From assembly GCA_020847635.1 (NCBI GenBank), contig JADLBQ010000034.1:1-51906 (forward strand): a DNA stretch of 51,906 nucleotides. The letters run 5' to 3'. The notes beneath the pieces were generated by a model, which saw only the letters and a list, made by a program, of their open reading frames with translations, did no database searches and was not told the origin of the DNA. The stretch comes from Bacteroidia bacterium (GTDB lineage Bacteria > Bacteroidota > Bacteroidia > AKYH767-A > OLB10). Below, piece after piece: positions 17,514 through 26,472 of the stretch. Both the position numbers and the translations under genes were made by a program. How positions within the stretch are numbered: position 1 is the stretch's first letter; each line of letters begins with the position of its first letter.

Positions 17514-19139
17514 TCAGGGCCGGTATTTACCTGTCAGTGGAATTCTCCTCCCCGGGCCAAAAGCTTTAGGTGAAACCCTGAGAACAGGCGGAGCCTGAAA
17601 ACGTTTGAATTCACTCCGGATTACCATATTCAGAATGTTTACAACCAACTGCTTGTCAAAACCTGCTGCTGCAATCTCATCTGCTGACGCATTGGTTTCA
17701 ATGTACAGTTTCAGAATTGAGTCCAGGATCGGATAGGGAGGAAGTGAATCTGTATCTTTCTGATCAGGCCTCAGCTCGGCAGACGGTTGTTTGCTGATGA
17801 TTGATCCCGGAATAACTTCGTTCTTACGGTTTATAAACGCTGCCAATTGATATACGTCTGTTTTAAACACATCACCGATAACCGACAGCCCGCCACACAT
17901 ATCTCCGTACAATGTTCCGTACCCGGTTGCCAGCTCACTTTTATTTGAGGTGTTCAGAACAATAAATCCAAATTTATTTGACAATGCCATCAGAAGGATC
18001 CCGCGGATCCGGGATTGAATATTTTCTTCCGTAATATCAAAAGGACGATCTGCAAATTCAGTCTGCAACGATCGGTTAACAGCATCGTAAATTTCACTTA
18101 TTGATATTTGCTTTGATTCTACTCCCAGGTTCTCTGTCAGCTGAACTGAATCAGTAATGCTGTGTGCGGTTGAAAAAGGTGAAGGCATCATTACCGGGAT
18201 TACATTTTCTTTTCCCAGTGCTTCAACAGCCAGAACCAGAACCACGGCAGAATCCAGTCCTCCTGATAATCCCAATGTTGCCTTCGAGAAACTGCACTTC
18301 TCAAAATAATCCCTGATCCCCATGATTAATGCATGATAGATTTTTTCTATCGTACTCATACTCATTAGAACTGCTTTGCTTTTTACCGGAAGCTCTGAAA
18401 TTAGCAGGTCTTCCTGAAAGAAGGGAGCCTGGGCAGCTACTTCCCCTCCGGCATTCATAATGAGTGAGCCTCCGTCAAACTGCATTTCGGTTTGGCCGCC
18501 ACAATGATTCACATAAATCAGCGGTAAGCCATACTTCAATGCGTTTCTTTTAAGTACTGCTTCTCGTTTTTCAGCCTGGTTATAATCAAAAGGTGAGGCG
18601 GCAATATTGATTATTACCGAAGGCTTGAATTTTATCAATTCCTCCATCGGGCTATACAGATAGAGCGGGTCATCCTGTTCATTCCACAGGTCTTCACAAA
18701 TTGTCAGTGCAATTTTCTGATCCTCAATTTGAAAGCACAGATTTGATTTCCCCGGTTCAAAGTACCGGCTTTCATCAAATACATCATAAGTTGGAAGCAA
18801 TGTTTTATTGACCTGGCCAATGAGTTTTCCATTATCAATCAAGAAAGCCGAATTGAAGAGTTGTTTGCCTTTTGGAGCCATATTAAATGCCGGAGCACCA
18901 ATAATGACAGCAATTCCTTCTGTATGGTGAGAAATAGAATCAATTGTCTGTTGGCTTCTGGAAATAAAGTCAGAGAAATTCAGCAAGTCAAGAGGCGGAT
19001 ACCCGCAAACAGCTAATTCGGGAAAAATAACCAGCCGGGCACCTTGTTGTTTAGCCCGGTTGATAGCTTGGATAATTTTACCTGTATTAAATTCAAAATC
19101 ACCAATCCGGCAATTCACCTGGGCCAGAGCAATTACCAT
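17514..19139 (-). CDS. nadE: Glutamine-dependent NAD+ synthetase
   Basis: This 541-residue two-domain enzyme makes NAD+ from deamido-NAD+, ATP and glutamine-derived ammonia. The N-terminal nitrilase-type amidase domain (1-~255) has the E41 (FPELAVCGYP), K112 (NKTLLPTY) and C148 (LTICEDLW) triad. The C-terminal synthetase domain has the PP-loop SGGLDS (292-297), then GYGTLYGDMCGG, and ends with KRIPLTGKY-type residues (GRRIPLTGKYRP). Length fits this class of bacterial NadE. A gene order with nadE close to gldB is also known in gliding Bacteroidota. A TAACTTTA sequence just upstream is one base off the -7 consensus. Confidence 0.93.
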   Translation of the reverse strand: MVIALAQVNCRIGDFEFNTGKIIQAINRAKQQGARLVIFPELAVCGYPPLDLLNFSDFISRSQQTIDSISHHTEGIAVIIGAPAFNMAPKGKQLFNSAFLIDNGKLIGQVNKTLLPTYDVFDESRYFEPGKSNLCFQIEDQKIALTICEDLWNEQDDPLYLYSPMEELIKFKPSVIINIAASPFDYNQAEKREAVLKRNALKYGLPLIYVNHCGGQTEMQFDGGSLIMNAGGEVAAQAPFFQEDLLISELPVKSKAVLMSMSTIEKIYHALIMGIRDYFEKCSFSKATLGLSGGLDSAVVLVLAVEALGKENVIPVMMPSPFSTAHSITDSVQLTENLGVESKQISISEIYDAVNRSLQTEFADRPFDITEENIQSRIRGILLMALSNKFGFIVLNTSNKSELATGYGTLYGDMCGGLSVIGDVFKTDVYQLAAFINRKNEVIPGSIISKQPSAELRPDQKDTDSLPPYPILDSILKLYIETNASADEIAAAGFDKQLVVNILNMVIRSEFKRFQAPPVLRVSPKAFGPGRRIPLTGKYRP

Positions 19140-19187
19140 AACAAACTGTAAAGTTAGAACTTATGTACTGACCGCTTCGGGTATAAC

Positions 19188-19808
19188 TCAGAACATTACT
19201 CCGGCTACCAGTTTTATCGTACTGCAGGTAGATTTCTGCTCTTTGTTTTTCAGTAGGTCACTAAACCCGTTATTGAATTCAATTCCTCCTACCAGCCGTG
19301 TGTTGCCCGATACAATATATTGGATTCCTCCCCCGATTGTAAGTGACAGATTGAGCATATTAATCTGGTCTTTAATATCAACGTCATCAAAAGTTGCTCC
19401 ACCGAATGAAGACTGTCCTTTTGCACTTAACCGGAATCCGGGAGTTACTCCAAAAGTCCCGTAGTATCTGATGTAACCGATTTCATCGGTCCGCATTTTT
19501 AACAGAACCGGGATATCCAGGTATTGAAATTTGTAACTTGTTTTAATTGTATCAACATAAGAGAGTTTACCTCCCCGGTGGGTCATAAGAACACCGGTTC
19601 CGATTCCGTAATTTTCAGAAAAGAGAACATCCAGGTTGACACCATAATTAAAACCCAGTTTCATCCCGTCATTTTTTAATCCCTTTTCTGCGGGTTTCAT
19701 CCACGTAAAACCGGGTGAAAACTGAAGGCCCAGTTCAAACTTCTGAGATTTTCCCTCAGTACTGTGCAAAACAATCAATACAATGACCAATGAGATAATA
19801 CGTTTCAT
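19188..19808 (-). CDS. PorT-family outer membrane beta-barrel protein
   Basis: The 206-residue protein has a cleavable signal peptide (MKRIISLVIVLIVLHSTEGKSQ). It then has repeated amphipathic strands with alternating hydrophobic residues and a C-terminal aromatic residue (GVMF), typical of small 8-stranded OmpA-like barrels (outer membrane beta-barrel family 2, annotated PorT family). Whether it is the true T9SS component PorT is not certain from sequence alone. It lies head-to-head with gldB and tail-to-head with nadE, a T9SS/gliding-associated neighbourhood that makes a role in that system possible. Confidence 0.75.
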   Translation of the reverse strand: MKRIISLVIVLIVLHSTEGKSQKFELGLQFSPGFTWMKPAEKGLKNDGMKLGFNYGVNLDVLFSENYGIGTGVLMTHRGGKLSYVDTIKTSYKFQYLDIPVLLKMRTDEIGYIRYYGTFGVTPGFRLSAKGQSSFGGATFDDVDIKDQINMLNLSLTIGGGIQYIVSGNTRLVGGIEFNNGFSDLLKNKEQKSTCSTIKLVAGVMF

Positions 19809-19820
19809 TTTTTCAGAATT

Positions 19821-19828
19821 TATGTTTG
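19821..19828 (+). promoter_or_regulatory. -7 box (TATGTTTG) of gldB
   Basis: It is an exact TAnnTTTG match, 23 nt before the gldB ATG, in the 43-bp divergent region. Confidence 0.5.
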
Positions 19829-19851
19829 CAATGATAAAACATCTGTAGAAA

Positions 19852-20871
19852 ATGAGGCAGAACTTAATAATAATGATTTTTCTCTTTTTACTGGTAACCT
19901 CAGGGTGTAAGAATCACTCAAAGGAGGATTTACCTGAAATTGTACCGGAAAGAGAAGTATCCCTGGAACTATTCCGGTTTGAAAAAGAAACCATCCCTAG
20001 TCCGGTTTTAGACTCAGCTTTTGTTTTGGATCTTAATTCCCGTTCCGGTGGTTTTTTTGATCTGTTCTGCCAGCGAATTCTCAATGTCAGAGAACCTGAT
20101 CCGAGCCTGATGAGAAAGGCTTTCGGGCATTTTATCCATGACCGGGATATCATGCTTTTAACCTCTAAATCAGATTCGGTTTATGCTGATTTCTCTGCCT
20201 GTCAGAATCAGATCTCGGAGTCGCTTTCACGGCTTCATTCGTTGCTCCCGGATTGGAAAATTCCATCGCAGCTCATAACTTTCATCTCAGCCTTCAACTA
20301 CCGGATTATCACATCCGACAGCCTGCTTGCAGTAGCGCTTGATATGTTCCTGGGCGGTGAAAAAGAAGAAGAAATGTATGCCTCAGTCGGATTCCCTAAA
20401 TACATGCTTAGGAAATTTTCACCCGAATACCTGGCCGTAGATGCTTTAAGGGGCTGGATTCAATCTGAATTACCGGAAGATTCGGCCGGTCATGATCTGA
20501 TTAGCCTGATGATTTACAAAGGTAAAGTACAGTATTTACTTGGTGCTGTTTTTCCTGATTTACCTGACAGTATTTTATTCGGATATACCCATGAACAAAT
20601 GAAATGGTGTGAGCAGGAAGAAGCCAATATCTGGGCTTATCTGATAGATAAAGACCTTCTTTTTAATTCTCAGCAACAACAAATTTCCAGGTTTATCAAT
20701 GACGGACCTACTACTTCGGGAATGCCTAAAGAATCGCCCGGCAGCATTGGCTTATTTGTCGGATATAAAATTGTTGTTGCTTACTTGAAAAAAAATAAGA
20801 TTCCGGCAGATGAGTTTCTGAATAACTTCCATGCACATGAGATTCTGAGGCAGTCAGGATATAAACCCTAA
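19852..20871 (+). CDS. gldB: Gliding motility lipoprotein GldB
   Basis: The 339-residue lipoprotein has a signal peptide with lipobox VTSGC (Cys19). It shows the conserved GldB segments: the LxLFxGxxxxxY-like stretch around VALDMFLGG, then GYTHEQMKWCEQEE.NIWAYLI, then ISRFINDGPTT, PGSIGLFVGYKIVVAYLKKN, and the C-terminal EILRQSGYKP. GldB is needed for gliding and T9SS-linked functions in Bacteroidota and sits on the periplasmic side of the membrane; its biochemical activity is not settled. In Flavobacterium, gldB is followed by gldC and lies near nadE. Here nadE is near but no gldC follows; porZ follows instead. Confidence 0.88.
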   Translation: MRQNLIIMIFLFLLVTSGCKNHSKEDLPEIVPEREVSLELFRFEKETIPSPVLDSAFVLDLNSRSGGFFDLFCQRILNVREPDPSLMRKAFGHFIHDRDIMLLTSKSDSVYADFSACQNQISESLSRLHSLLPDWKIPSQLITFISAFNYRIITSDSLLAVALDMFLGGEKEEEMYASVGFPKYMLRKFSPEYLAVDALRGWIQSELPEDSAGHDLISLMIYKGKVQYLLGAVFPDLPDSILFGYTHEQMKWCEQEEANIWAYLIDKDLLFNSQQQQISRFINDGPTTSGMPKESPGSIGLFVGYKIVVAYLKKNKIPADEFLNNFHAHEILRQSGYKP

Positions 20872-20913
20872 ACCCGGTTAGGGAATGAATGAACAATACT
20901 GTTTCGGCTGTTT

Positions 20914-20921
20914 TACATTTG
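20914..20921 (+). promoter_or_regulatory. -7 box (TACATTTG) of porZ
   Basis: It is an exact TAnnTTTG match, 52 nt upstream of the ATG. Confidence 0.45.
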
Positions 20922-20973
20922 CCAAATAATAATCCGGCTGAAACATGATTTTAAAACATGCTGCCGCTGCCAA

Positions 20974-23277
20974 ATGAGAAGTCTGATTGCTATCCTGTTC
21001 ATCTTTGTGACTGCTTTCTGTACAGCCGCCTATGGGCAAATTCCTATCGGGCAATGGCGGTCTCATCTTCCGTTGAATAGGGGATTATTTACGGATCAGA
21101 ACGGAGATAATATATACTGCGCGGCAGAGAACGGAATCTGTCTGTACCATACCGCTGATAAGAGCCTTGAGATCCTAACCAAGGTTAATTCCCTCTCTGA
21201 TGTCAACATTGGTTTTATGCGTTATTACCCGTCCAGAAAAACTCTTGTTGTTTATTATGAGAATGGTAATCTTGACCTGATTTCTGAATCAGGAACAACA
21301 AATATTTCAGACATTAAGCGTAAAAACATCATTGGCTCGAAGAAAGTAAATGAAATAACTTTTTATGACCGCTATGCCATGTTGTCTACCGATTTTGGAT
21401 TGCTGCAGGTTGACCTTGACCGGGCTGAAATCAAAGAAGCTTACCAGATGTCATTTACCGGAAGTGTGAATAAGGTTTATAGTTGTACATACGATGGCTT
21501 AACCTTGTATGCAGCCACCGATTCGGGAGTTTATTCAGCACCTGCCAATTCCCCGAATCTTAATTTCCTAGGAGTATGGACACAGATTCTGGCACCGCAA
21601 CCGGGCACTTATTATAAGAATATAATCTGGTTTACCGGCCACTTGCTGGTAAATTTCCGTTCCGGCTCTGATGATATGCTATACGAATATACAGCCGGTA
21701 ACTGGGTTAACACCAACAAAGGTATTTATGCCGGCCAAACACTGAGGCTGTCAAATGGCAATCTGGTGTTTGCTGGTTCCTACAACATCAAAATCTTTGA
21801 TAATAACCTTATAGAAATCGGCCAAGTGGCTATCGGAGCCTCTGTCAGTAACATTCGTGATGCCCTATTTGCAGACGGCATAACCTGGATTGCAGATCAT
21901 GAAGAAGGGTTGGTTCGGGCAGAGTCAAGTCTTCAATTCAGTTTTATTGTCCCTAACGGGCCCCTCTCACCTTTATCATCCGAGATCGAGATTCAGGATG
22001 ATATCCTATGGGTTAGTCATGGACCCAGAGGTCGAAAATGGAGTAGTGTTTATCAGCGCGAAGGTTTCTCAGAATTTAAGGATAATTCCTGGTCAACTTT
22101 TAATCCGAAGACAGTCAGTTCACCTCTTCTTAATCTGGATACTTTCTTTGATCCGGGTTCGGTAGCCATTTTTCCCGGACAGGCTGAACGTGTCTTTGTA
22201 AGTTCACGAATCATGGGCGTTCTGGAGTTTGAAAATAGAGCAGTCACCAATTACTGGAATGCTTACAATTCTTCACTCCAGTTTCCGACCGGCAATCCGG
22301 GAGTCACTGAAATTGGTGATATGGCTTTTGATCAGAATAAAAACTTATGGATTGCCAATACCGCCTCCTCCCCACTTTCAGTATATAAGACGGACGGGAG
22401 TTGGCAGGCATTTAGTTTCCCCGGTCAGGTCAGTGGTCAGCTAAGTGCCGGTGAAATGCTGATTGATGCCTCTGGCAGAAAATGGGTAGATTATAATGAA
22501 ACCGGCATCCTTGTTTTTGATGACAGCCGCCCGCTGGGCACAACCCGGTACCGGTTACTTACTTCAACAATTGGAGCCGGTGGGTTGCCAAGCAGTGATG
22601 TCCGTGCTATGGCTGAAGATCAAAGCGGTCAAATCTGGATCGGAACCGGAAAGGGAGTTGCAGTCTTTTATTCACCCGGAAGTGTACTGGAAGATAATGT
22701 CAATTTCGATGCCCAGCAGATTCTTATTTATGCAGACGGCTCTTACCAATACCTTCTCGAAACTGAAGTGGTTACTGCCATTGCGATAGACGGAGCTAAT
22801 CGCAAGTGGTTTGGAACTGAAAATGCAGGAGTATTCCTGGTTTCTGCTGACGGAACGAATGAATTACTCCGCTTTAACACTTCCAATAGCCCGCTGCCAT
22901 CCAATAATATTACAGCTCTTGCTATCAATCATCATACTGGTGAAGTATTTATCGGAACCGAGAAAGGCATAGTCAGCTACCGAAGTGATGCTACGCTTGG
23001 TAAAGAATACTGCGATCATACATACGCGTTTCCAAATCCGGTAAGGCCGGCTTACGAAGGTCCGATTGCAATTACAGGACTGGTAAACAATGGAAGAGTC
23101 AAAATTACAGATATATCAGGAACACTTGTTTACGAGACGAATGCACTGGGCGGCCAGGCTATCTGGTATGGAAAAAACTTTCATGGCGAGAAAGTAAAAA
23201 GCGGGGTTTATCTCATTTTCAGTTCTGATCAAGACGGAAAAAACACCTGCATCACCAAACTGTTATTTATGAATTAA
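20974..23277 (+). CDS. porZ: Type IX secretion system protein PorZ (double beta-propeller)
   Basis: The 767-residue secreted protein has a signal peptide (ending AAYGQ) followed at once by the typical PorZ start IPIGQWRSHLP. Many WD/two-component-propeller-like blades follow (patterns such as D.SGxIWIGTxKGVxxF, ANRKWFGTENAGV, TGEVFIGTEKGI). The C-terminal ~85 residues (AFPNPVRPAYEGPIAITGLV to CITKLLFMN) form the CTD-like beta sandwich. In Porphyromonas, PorZ is part of the surface attachment complex that delivers anionic LPS to PorU; here the role is inferred by family. The order porZ-recO recurs in Bacteroidota and supports the call. Confidence 0.88.
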   Translation: MRSLIAILFIFVTAFCTAAYGQIPIGQWRSHLPLNRGLFTDQNGDNIYCAAENGICLYHTADKSLEILTKVNSLSDVNIGFMRYYPSRKTLVVYYENGNLDLISESGTTNISDIKRKNIIGSKKVNEITFYDRYAMLSTDFGLLQVDLDRAEIKEAYQMSFTGSVNKVYSCTYDGLTLYAATDSGVYSAPANSPNLNFLGVWTQILAPQPGTYYKNIIWFTGHLLVNFRSGSDDMLYEYTAGNWVNTNKGIYAGQTLRLSNGNLVFAGSYNIKIFDNNLIEIGQVAIGASVSNIRDALFADGITWIADHEEGLVRAESSLQFSFIVPNGPLSPLSSEIEIQDDILWVSHGPRGRKWSSVYQREGFSEFKDNSWSTFNPKTVSSPLLNLDTFFDPGSVAIFPGQAERVFVSSRIMGVLEFENRAVTNYWNAYNSSLQFPTGNPGVTEIGDMAFDQNKNLWIANTASSPLSVYKTDGSWQAFSFPGQVSGQLSAGEMLIDASGRKWVDYNETGILVFDDSRPLGTTRYRLLTSTIGAGGLPSSDVRAMAEDQSGQIWIGTGKGVAVFYSPGSVLEDNVNFDAQQILIYADGSYQYLLETEVVTAIAIDGANRKWFGTENAGVFLVSADGTNELLRFNTSNSPLPSNNITALAINHHTGEVFIGTEKGIVSYRSDATLGKEYCDHTYAFPNPVRPAYEGPIAITGLVNNGRVKITDISGTLVYETNALGGQAIWYGKNFHGEKVKSGVYLIFSSDQDGKNTCITKLLFMN

Positions 23278-23330
23278 GCCGGGATTATTCTGCTGCTTGC
23301 TCACTACCCAGTTATACGCAGGCCGCATCT

Positions 23331-23338
23331 TACTTTTG
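23331..23338 (+). promoter_or_regulatory. -7 box (TACTTTTG) of recO, 4 nt before the ATG
   Basis: It is an exact TAnnTTTG match. The start codon would lie at or next to the transcription start, i.e. a leaderless mRNA. Confidence 0.5.
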
Positions 23339-23342
23339 TTGC

Positions 23343-24071
23343 ATGCTTGAGAAAACACAAGGGATTGTTGTCCATTCATTTCCGTATAGTAATAGCAGCA
23401 TAATAGCCTATATCTTTACCCGTAATTACGGAATGCAGGCCTTTCTGGTTAACGGAGTCCGGAAAGCTAAGCCCCGGTTTAGTATTTCTCTTTTTCAGCC
23501 TTTGACACCTGTTGAACTGGTGATGTATATAAAGCAAACCACTTCACTGAGACGGTTGAAAGAAATCCAGTATTCTGAGATTTTCAAGGATATTCCTTCC
23601 AACCCGGTGAAATCTTCTGTTGCACTGTTTATTTCTGAAATCCTTTACCGTTCGCTCCATGACTCCGATTGTCAGAAAGATCTTTTTGATTTTACTATGC
23701 GTTCCTTATCCTGTTTTGACCTGCTGACAGACAGTTATAGTTCCTTTCATCATTTTTTCCTGGTCAGGCTGATGCGCTACCTGGGTTTTTATCCAAATGC
23801 AGATTCTTACAGCCCGGGATTTGTTTTCAACCTGATTTCCGGAAGTTACCATGCTGCGGGCCTGTCCGGCCCTTATTATTCAAACAGCGAAACAGCATCC
23901 TTGCTTTACCGGTTTCAGCAAAGTGAGATTGATAATTTTACTTCTATTCAAATGACTGCTTTGCAGAAATCTACTTTACTACAAACACTGATTGATTATT
24001 ACTCCTACCATCTCCCCAACCCAATTCATATCCGTTCATACGAAGTGCTCCAGGAAGTTTTTGAGAAATGA
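23343..24071 (+). CDS. recO: DNA repair protein RecO
   Basis: The 242-residue protein has the RecO layout: an N-terminal OB fold (about 1-80, starting MLEKTQGIVVHSFPYSNSSIIAYIFTR in pieces) and a helical C-terminal domain (LLTDSYSSFHHFFLVRLMRYLGFYPN). RecO anneals SSB-coated single strands and loads RecA with RecR in the RecFOR pathway. The usual C-terminal Cys4 zinc finger is not seen, as in many Bacteroidota RecO proteins. It follows porZ by 65 bp and has its own promoter box. Confidence 0.9.
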   Translation: MLEKTQGIVVHSFPYSNSSIIAYIFTRNYGMQAFLVNGVRKAKPRFSISLFQPLTPVELVMYIKQTTSLRRLKEIQYSEIFKDIPSNPVKSSVALFISEILYRSLHDSDCQKDLFDFTMRSLSCFDLLTDSYSSFHHFFLVRLMRYLGFYPNADSYSPGFVFNLISGSYHAAGLSGPYYSNSETASLLYRFQQSEIDNFTSIQMTALQKSTLLQTLIDYYSYHLPNPIHIRSYEVLQEVFEK

Positions 24072-24150
24072 TTACTGACTGGGGTTTGTAAGAACTATGT
24101 AAACTTTTTCCGGCTGATTAATCTATCCTTACCGGCCACTAAACATTTTT

Positions 24151-24158
24151 TAAGTTTG
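24151..24158 (+). promoter_or_regulatory. -7 box (TAAGTTTG) of the M28 peptidase
   Basis: It is an exact TAnnTTTG match, 19 nt upstream of the ATG at 24178. Confidence 0.5.
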
Positions 24159-24177
24159 CATTCCCCCTTTCTGATTA

Positions 24178-25863
24178 ATGAGGATTATGAAAAAACTAAG
24201 TCTACTGTTTATCTACCTGGTTTTCTCGCTGATTGGTACTGCACAGCTGCCTGAAATTACAGATAATGCAGTCAAAGACAGCCTTAAAAAACATATTTCA
24301 ATTTTAGCGAGCGATTCATTGGAAGGACGTGAAACTGGGAGTACCGGTGAAGCAAAAGCGTATCGCTATCTGGTTGAACAGTTTCATAGAAACGGATTAT
24401 TGGCTGCCGGTACTGAGGAGTACCTTCAGCCGTTTCAATATACTGCACGAATTTATGCTGGTAAGAACAACAGCTTACATATTAACGGCAAAAAGTTTAA
24501 AGTTGATAAAGATTTTTATCCACTCGCTTATTCAGCCAATGCTTCGGCTAAAGCAGAACTAATCCGGGCAAATTATGGAATTACCGTTCATGAATTGAAT
24601 TATGATGACTATGAAGACAAGGATGTTAAAGGTAAGATTGTGATGCTCGAAACTTCCTCTCCGGAAGGCAATAACCCACACAGTAAGTTTGCTGCGCATG
24701 CTGATCTACGTACCAGGATTGATCTTGCTGTTGAAAAAGGAGCAGTTGGTATCATTTTTATCAATACACATAAGGATACTGATGATCCTCCGGCTGATTA
24801 TACCCGTAGAATTTCACCTTCATCCGTTCCTGTCCTTTTTGCAAGAGGTGCAGCCTTAAAGCCACTTCTTGATGCAACCCGGCTGACAATTGAAATGACA
24901 GCCGAATTAATCAAAGAAGAAAGAACCGGTCATAATGTGATTGGATTGCTTGATAAAGGTGCCGCAACAACTGTTATTATCGGAGCTCACTACGACCATC
25001 TGGGTTACGGTGATGATGGTTCGCTGTATCGGGGTAAACCTGCCATTCATAACGGAGCAGATGATAATGCCAGTGGAACAGCTGCTCTGATTGAATTAGC
25101 CCGGATCCTTCAGCAACCGGTATTAAGAAACAACAACTATCTTTTTATTGCATTTTCGGGAGAAGAGAAAGGATTACTTGGCTCCGCTTTCTTTACCAAA
25201 AATCCAACTATTAACCTTTCAAAAGTCAGTTATATGCTGAATATGGATATGGTTGGCAGGCTTAATCCCGACACAAAAATTTTACAGGTAATGGGAACCG
25301 GGACTTCCCCGGTCTGGGATCAGGCTCTGGCCGGTCTGCAAGTTGACTCCATTACGATAAAGACCTCTGAGAGTGGTGTGGGCCCCTCTGATCATACTTC
25401 GTTTTATCTTGCTAACATTCCGGTTCTCCACTTTTTCTCCGGTACCCATCCTGACTATCATAAACCATCGGATGATGAAGATAAAATCAATTATGACGGA
25501 GAACTATCAATCATGAAAATCATGCTGGAAGTTATTTCAAGGCTGGATGCCTCAGGCAAGCCTGAATTCAGTAAGACACATGATTCCGAAAACAAAGAAA
25601 CACCCCGCTTTAAAGTAACACTGGGTGTAATTCCGGATTATGCTTTTGAAGGCTCTGGAATGAGAATTGATGGGGTAAGCGATGGTAAGCCGGCTTCTAA
25701 AGCCGGTTTAAAGCCAGGTGATATTGTAATTGCTATCGGTGAATTCAAAGTTCATGATATGATGAGCTATATGGAAGCACTCAGTAAATTCAAAAAAGGC
25801 GATAAGACAACCGTTATTGTAAAAAGGAGTGAAGAGGAAAAAACAGCTGAAGTTGAGTTTTAG
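24178..25863 (+). CDS. Exported M28-family zinc aminopeptidase with PA and PDZ domains
   Basis: The 561-residue exported hydrolase has a signal peptide (ending GTAQ near residue 23), a PA-type insert (about 130-240) and an M28 catalytic domain. The zinc ligands are visible: H271 (GAHYDH), D295 (GADDN), E330 next to catalytic E329 (SGEE), D357 (NMDM) and H428 (HPDYHKPSDD). A PDZ domain closes the protein (about 480-561, PASKAGLKPGDIVIAIG). It likely trims N-terminal residues from peptides in the periplasm or outside. The PDZ may bind partner proteins or C-termini. It is convergent with the osmC gene, the two stops being nearly superimposed. Confidence 0.92.
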   Translation: MRIMKKLSLLFIYLVFSLIGTAQLPEITDNAVKDSLKKHISILASDSLEGRETGSTGEAKAYRYLVEQFHRNGLLAAGTEEYLQPFQYTARIYAGKNNSLHINGKKFKVDKDFYPLAYSANASAKAELIRANYGITVHELNYDDYEDKDVKGKIVMLETSSPEGNNPHSKFAAHADLRTRIDLAVEKGAVGIIFINTHKDTDDPPADYTRRISPSSVPVLFARGAALKPLLDATRLTIEMTAELIKEERTGHNVIGLLDKGAATTVIIGAHYDHLGYGDDGSLYRGKPAIHNGADDNASGTAALIELARILQQPVLRNNNYLFIAFSGEEKGLLGSAFFTKNPTINLSKVSYMLNMDMVGRLNPDTKILQVMGTGTSPVWDQALAGLQVDSITIKTSESGVGPSDHTSFYLANIPVLHFFSGTHPDYHKPSDDEDKINYDGELSIMKIMLEVISRLDASGKPEFSKTHDSENKETPRFKVTLGVIPDYAFEGSGMRIDGVSDGKPASKAGLKPGDIVIAIGEFKVHDMMSYMEALSKFKKGDKTTVIVKRSEEEKTAEVEF

Positions 25864-26292
25864 GTTAATTCAATCTGATAGGTAACCACTGTAAATTTTT
25901 TAAACATAGCTCCGACTCCACAGTATTTTTCATCCGATAGCCTGACAGCTTTCTCAACTTTATCCCGGTCAGCCGGAGAGGCTTTAAGCCGTATATCAGA
26001 TGAACTTTATCATAATACTTCGGATGCTCATCGGTAAGAAGAGCACTTATTTCAATAGTGAATGTCTCGTAACGAACTTTCATTTTATCCAGCAGGGAAA
26101 CTACATCCATACCAGTGCATCCGGCAAGAGCTGTCAGCATGAGGGGTTTGGGCCTTGTCCCGTTTCATTACCTCCGAATTCGGGAGCAGCATCTAGTGTC
26201 AGTTTAAACCCGTTTACCGATACTGAGAAACTCATTCCTTGTTCCCAGGTAATGCTGCTTTCATTATAAACATCCTTACGTCTCTCTGCCAT
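25860..26292 (-). pseudogene. OsmC family protein with two single-base frameshifts
   Basis: OsmC proteins reduce organic hydroperoxides using two cysteines. Read from the ATG at 26292 (MAERRKDVYNESSITWEQ), the frame fits to GPNP and then needs one extra C in a C4 run (about 26142-26145). It resumes as LMLTALAGCTGMDVVSLLDKM to KVHLIYGLK, and then needs one extra A near 25975. It then reads ASPADRDKVEKAVRLSDEKYCGVGAMFKKFTVVTYQIELT and stops. With both repairs a normal 144-residue OsmC appears, including both peroxidatic cysteines (AGC and KYCGVGAM). Both faults sit in short homopolymers, so assembly or sequencing error is as likely as real decay. An ATG nine codons further upstream (26319) is a less likely start. 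Confidence 0.8.
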
Positions 26293-26413
26293 ATTATTTG
26301 TTTTTTTATGCTCCTTCAAAATTAATCAATCACCTCTTTCTTCTTAACCGGTGAACAGAACCGGATCCGGATAGCCTGGCTGATTCAACTTTTTGCCGGC
26401 TGATTGTTGCTAT

Positions 26414-26437
26414 CCTGTTTTTTACAGGGGTTTTTTT
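26414..26437 (+). terminator. Intrinsic terminator on the plus strand
   Basis: CCTGT (26414-26418), a five-T loop and ACAGG (26424-26428) are followed by GG and seven T (26431-26437). It points along the plus strand although the genes on both sides are minus. It may end transcription coming from the M28 peptidase across the antisense of osmC. Confidence 0.5.
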
Positions 26438-26472
26438 CCGAATTTAATCCTGCTTTGTAGAACGGATCCAAT

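Noticed and set aside
19188-19808. Firm assignment as the T9SS subunit PorT
   Set aside because: The generic barrel family shares the name; the sequence alone does not separate it from other small porin-like proteins.
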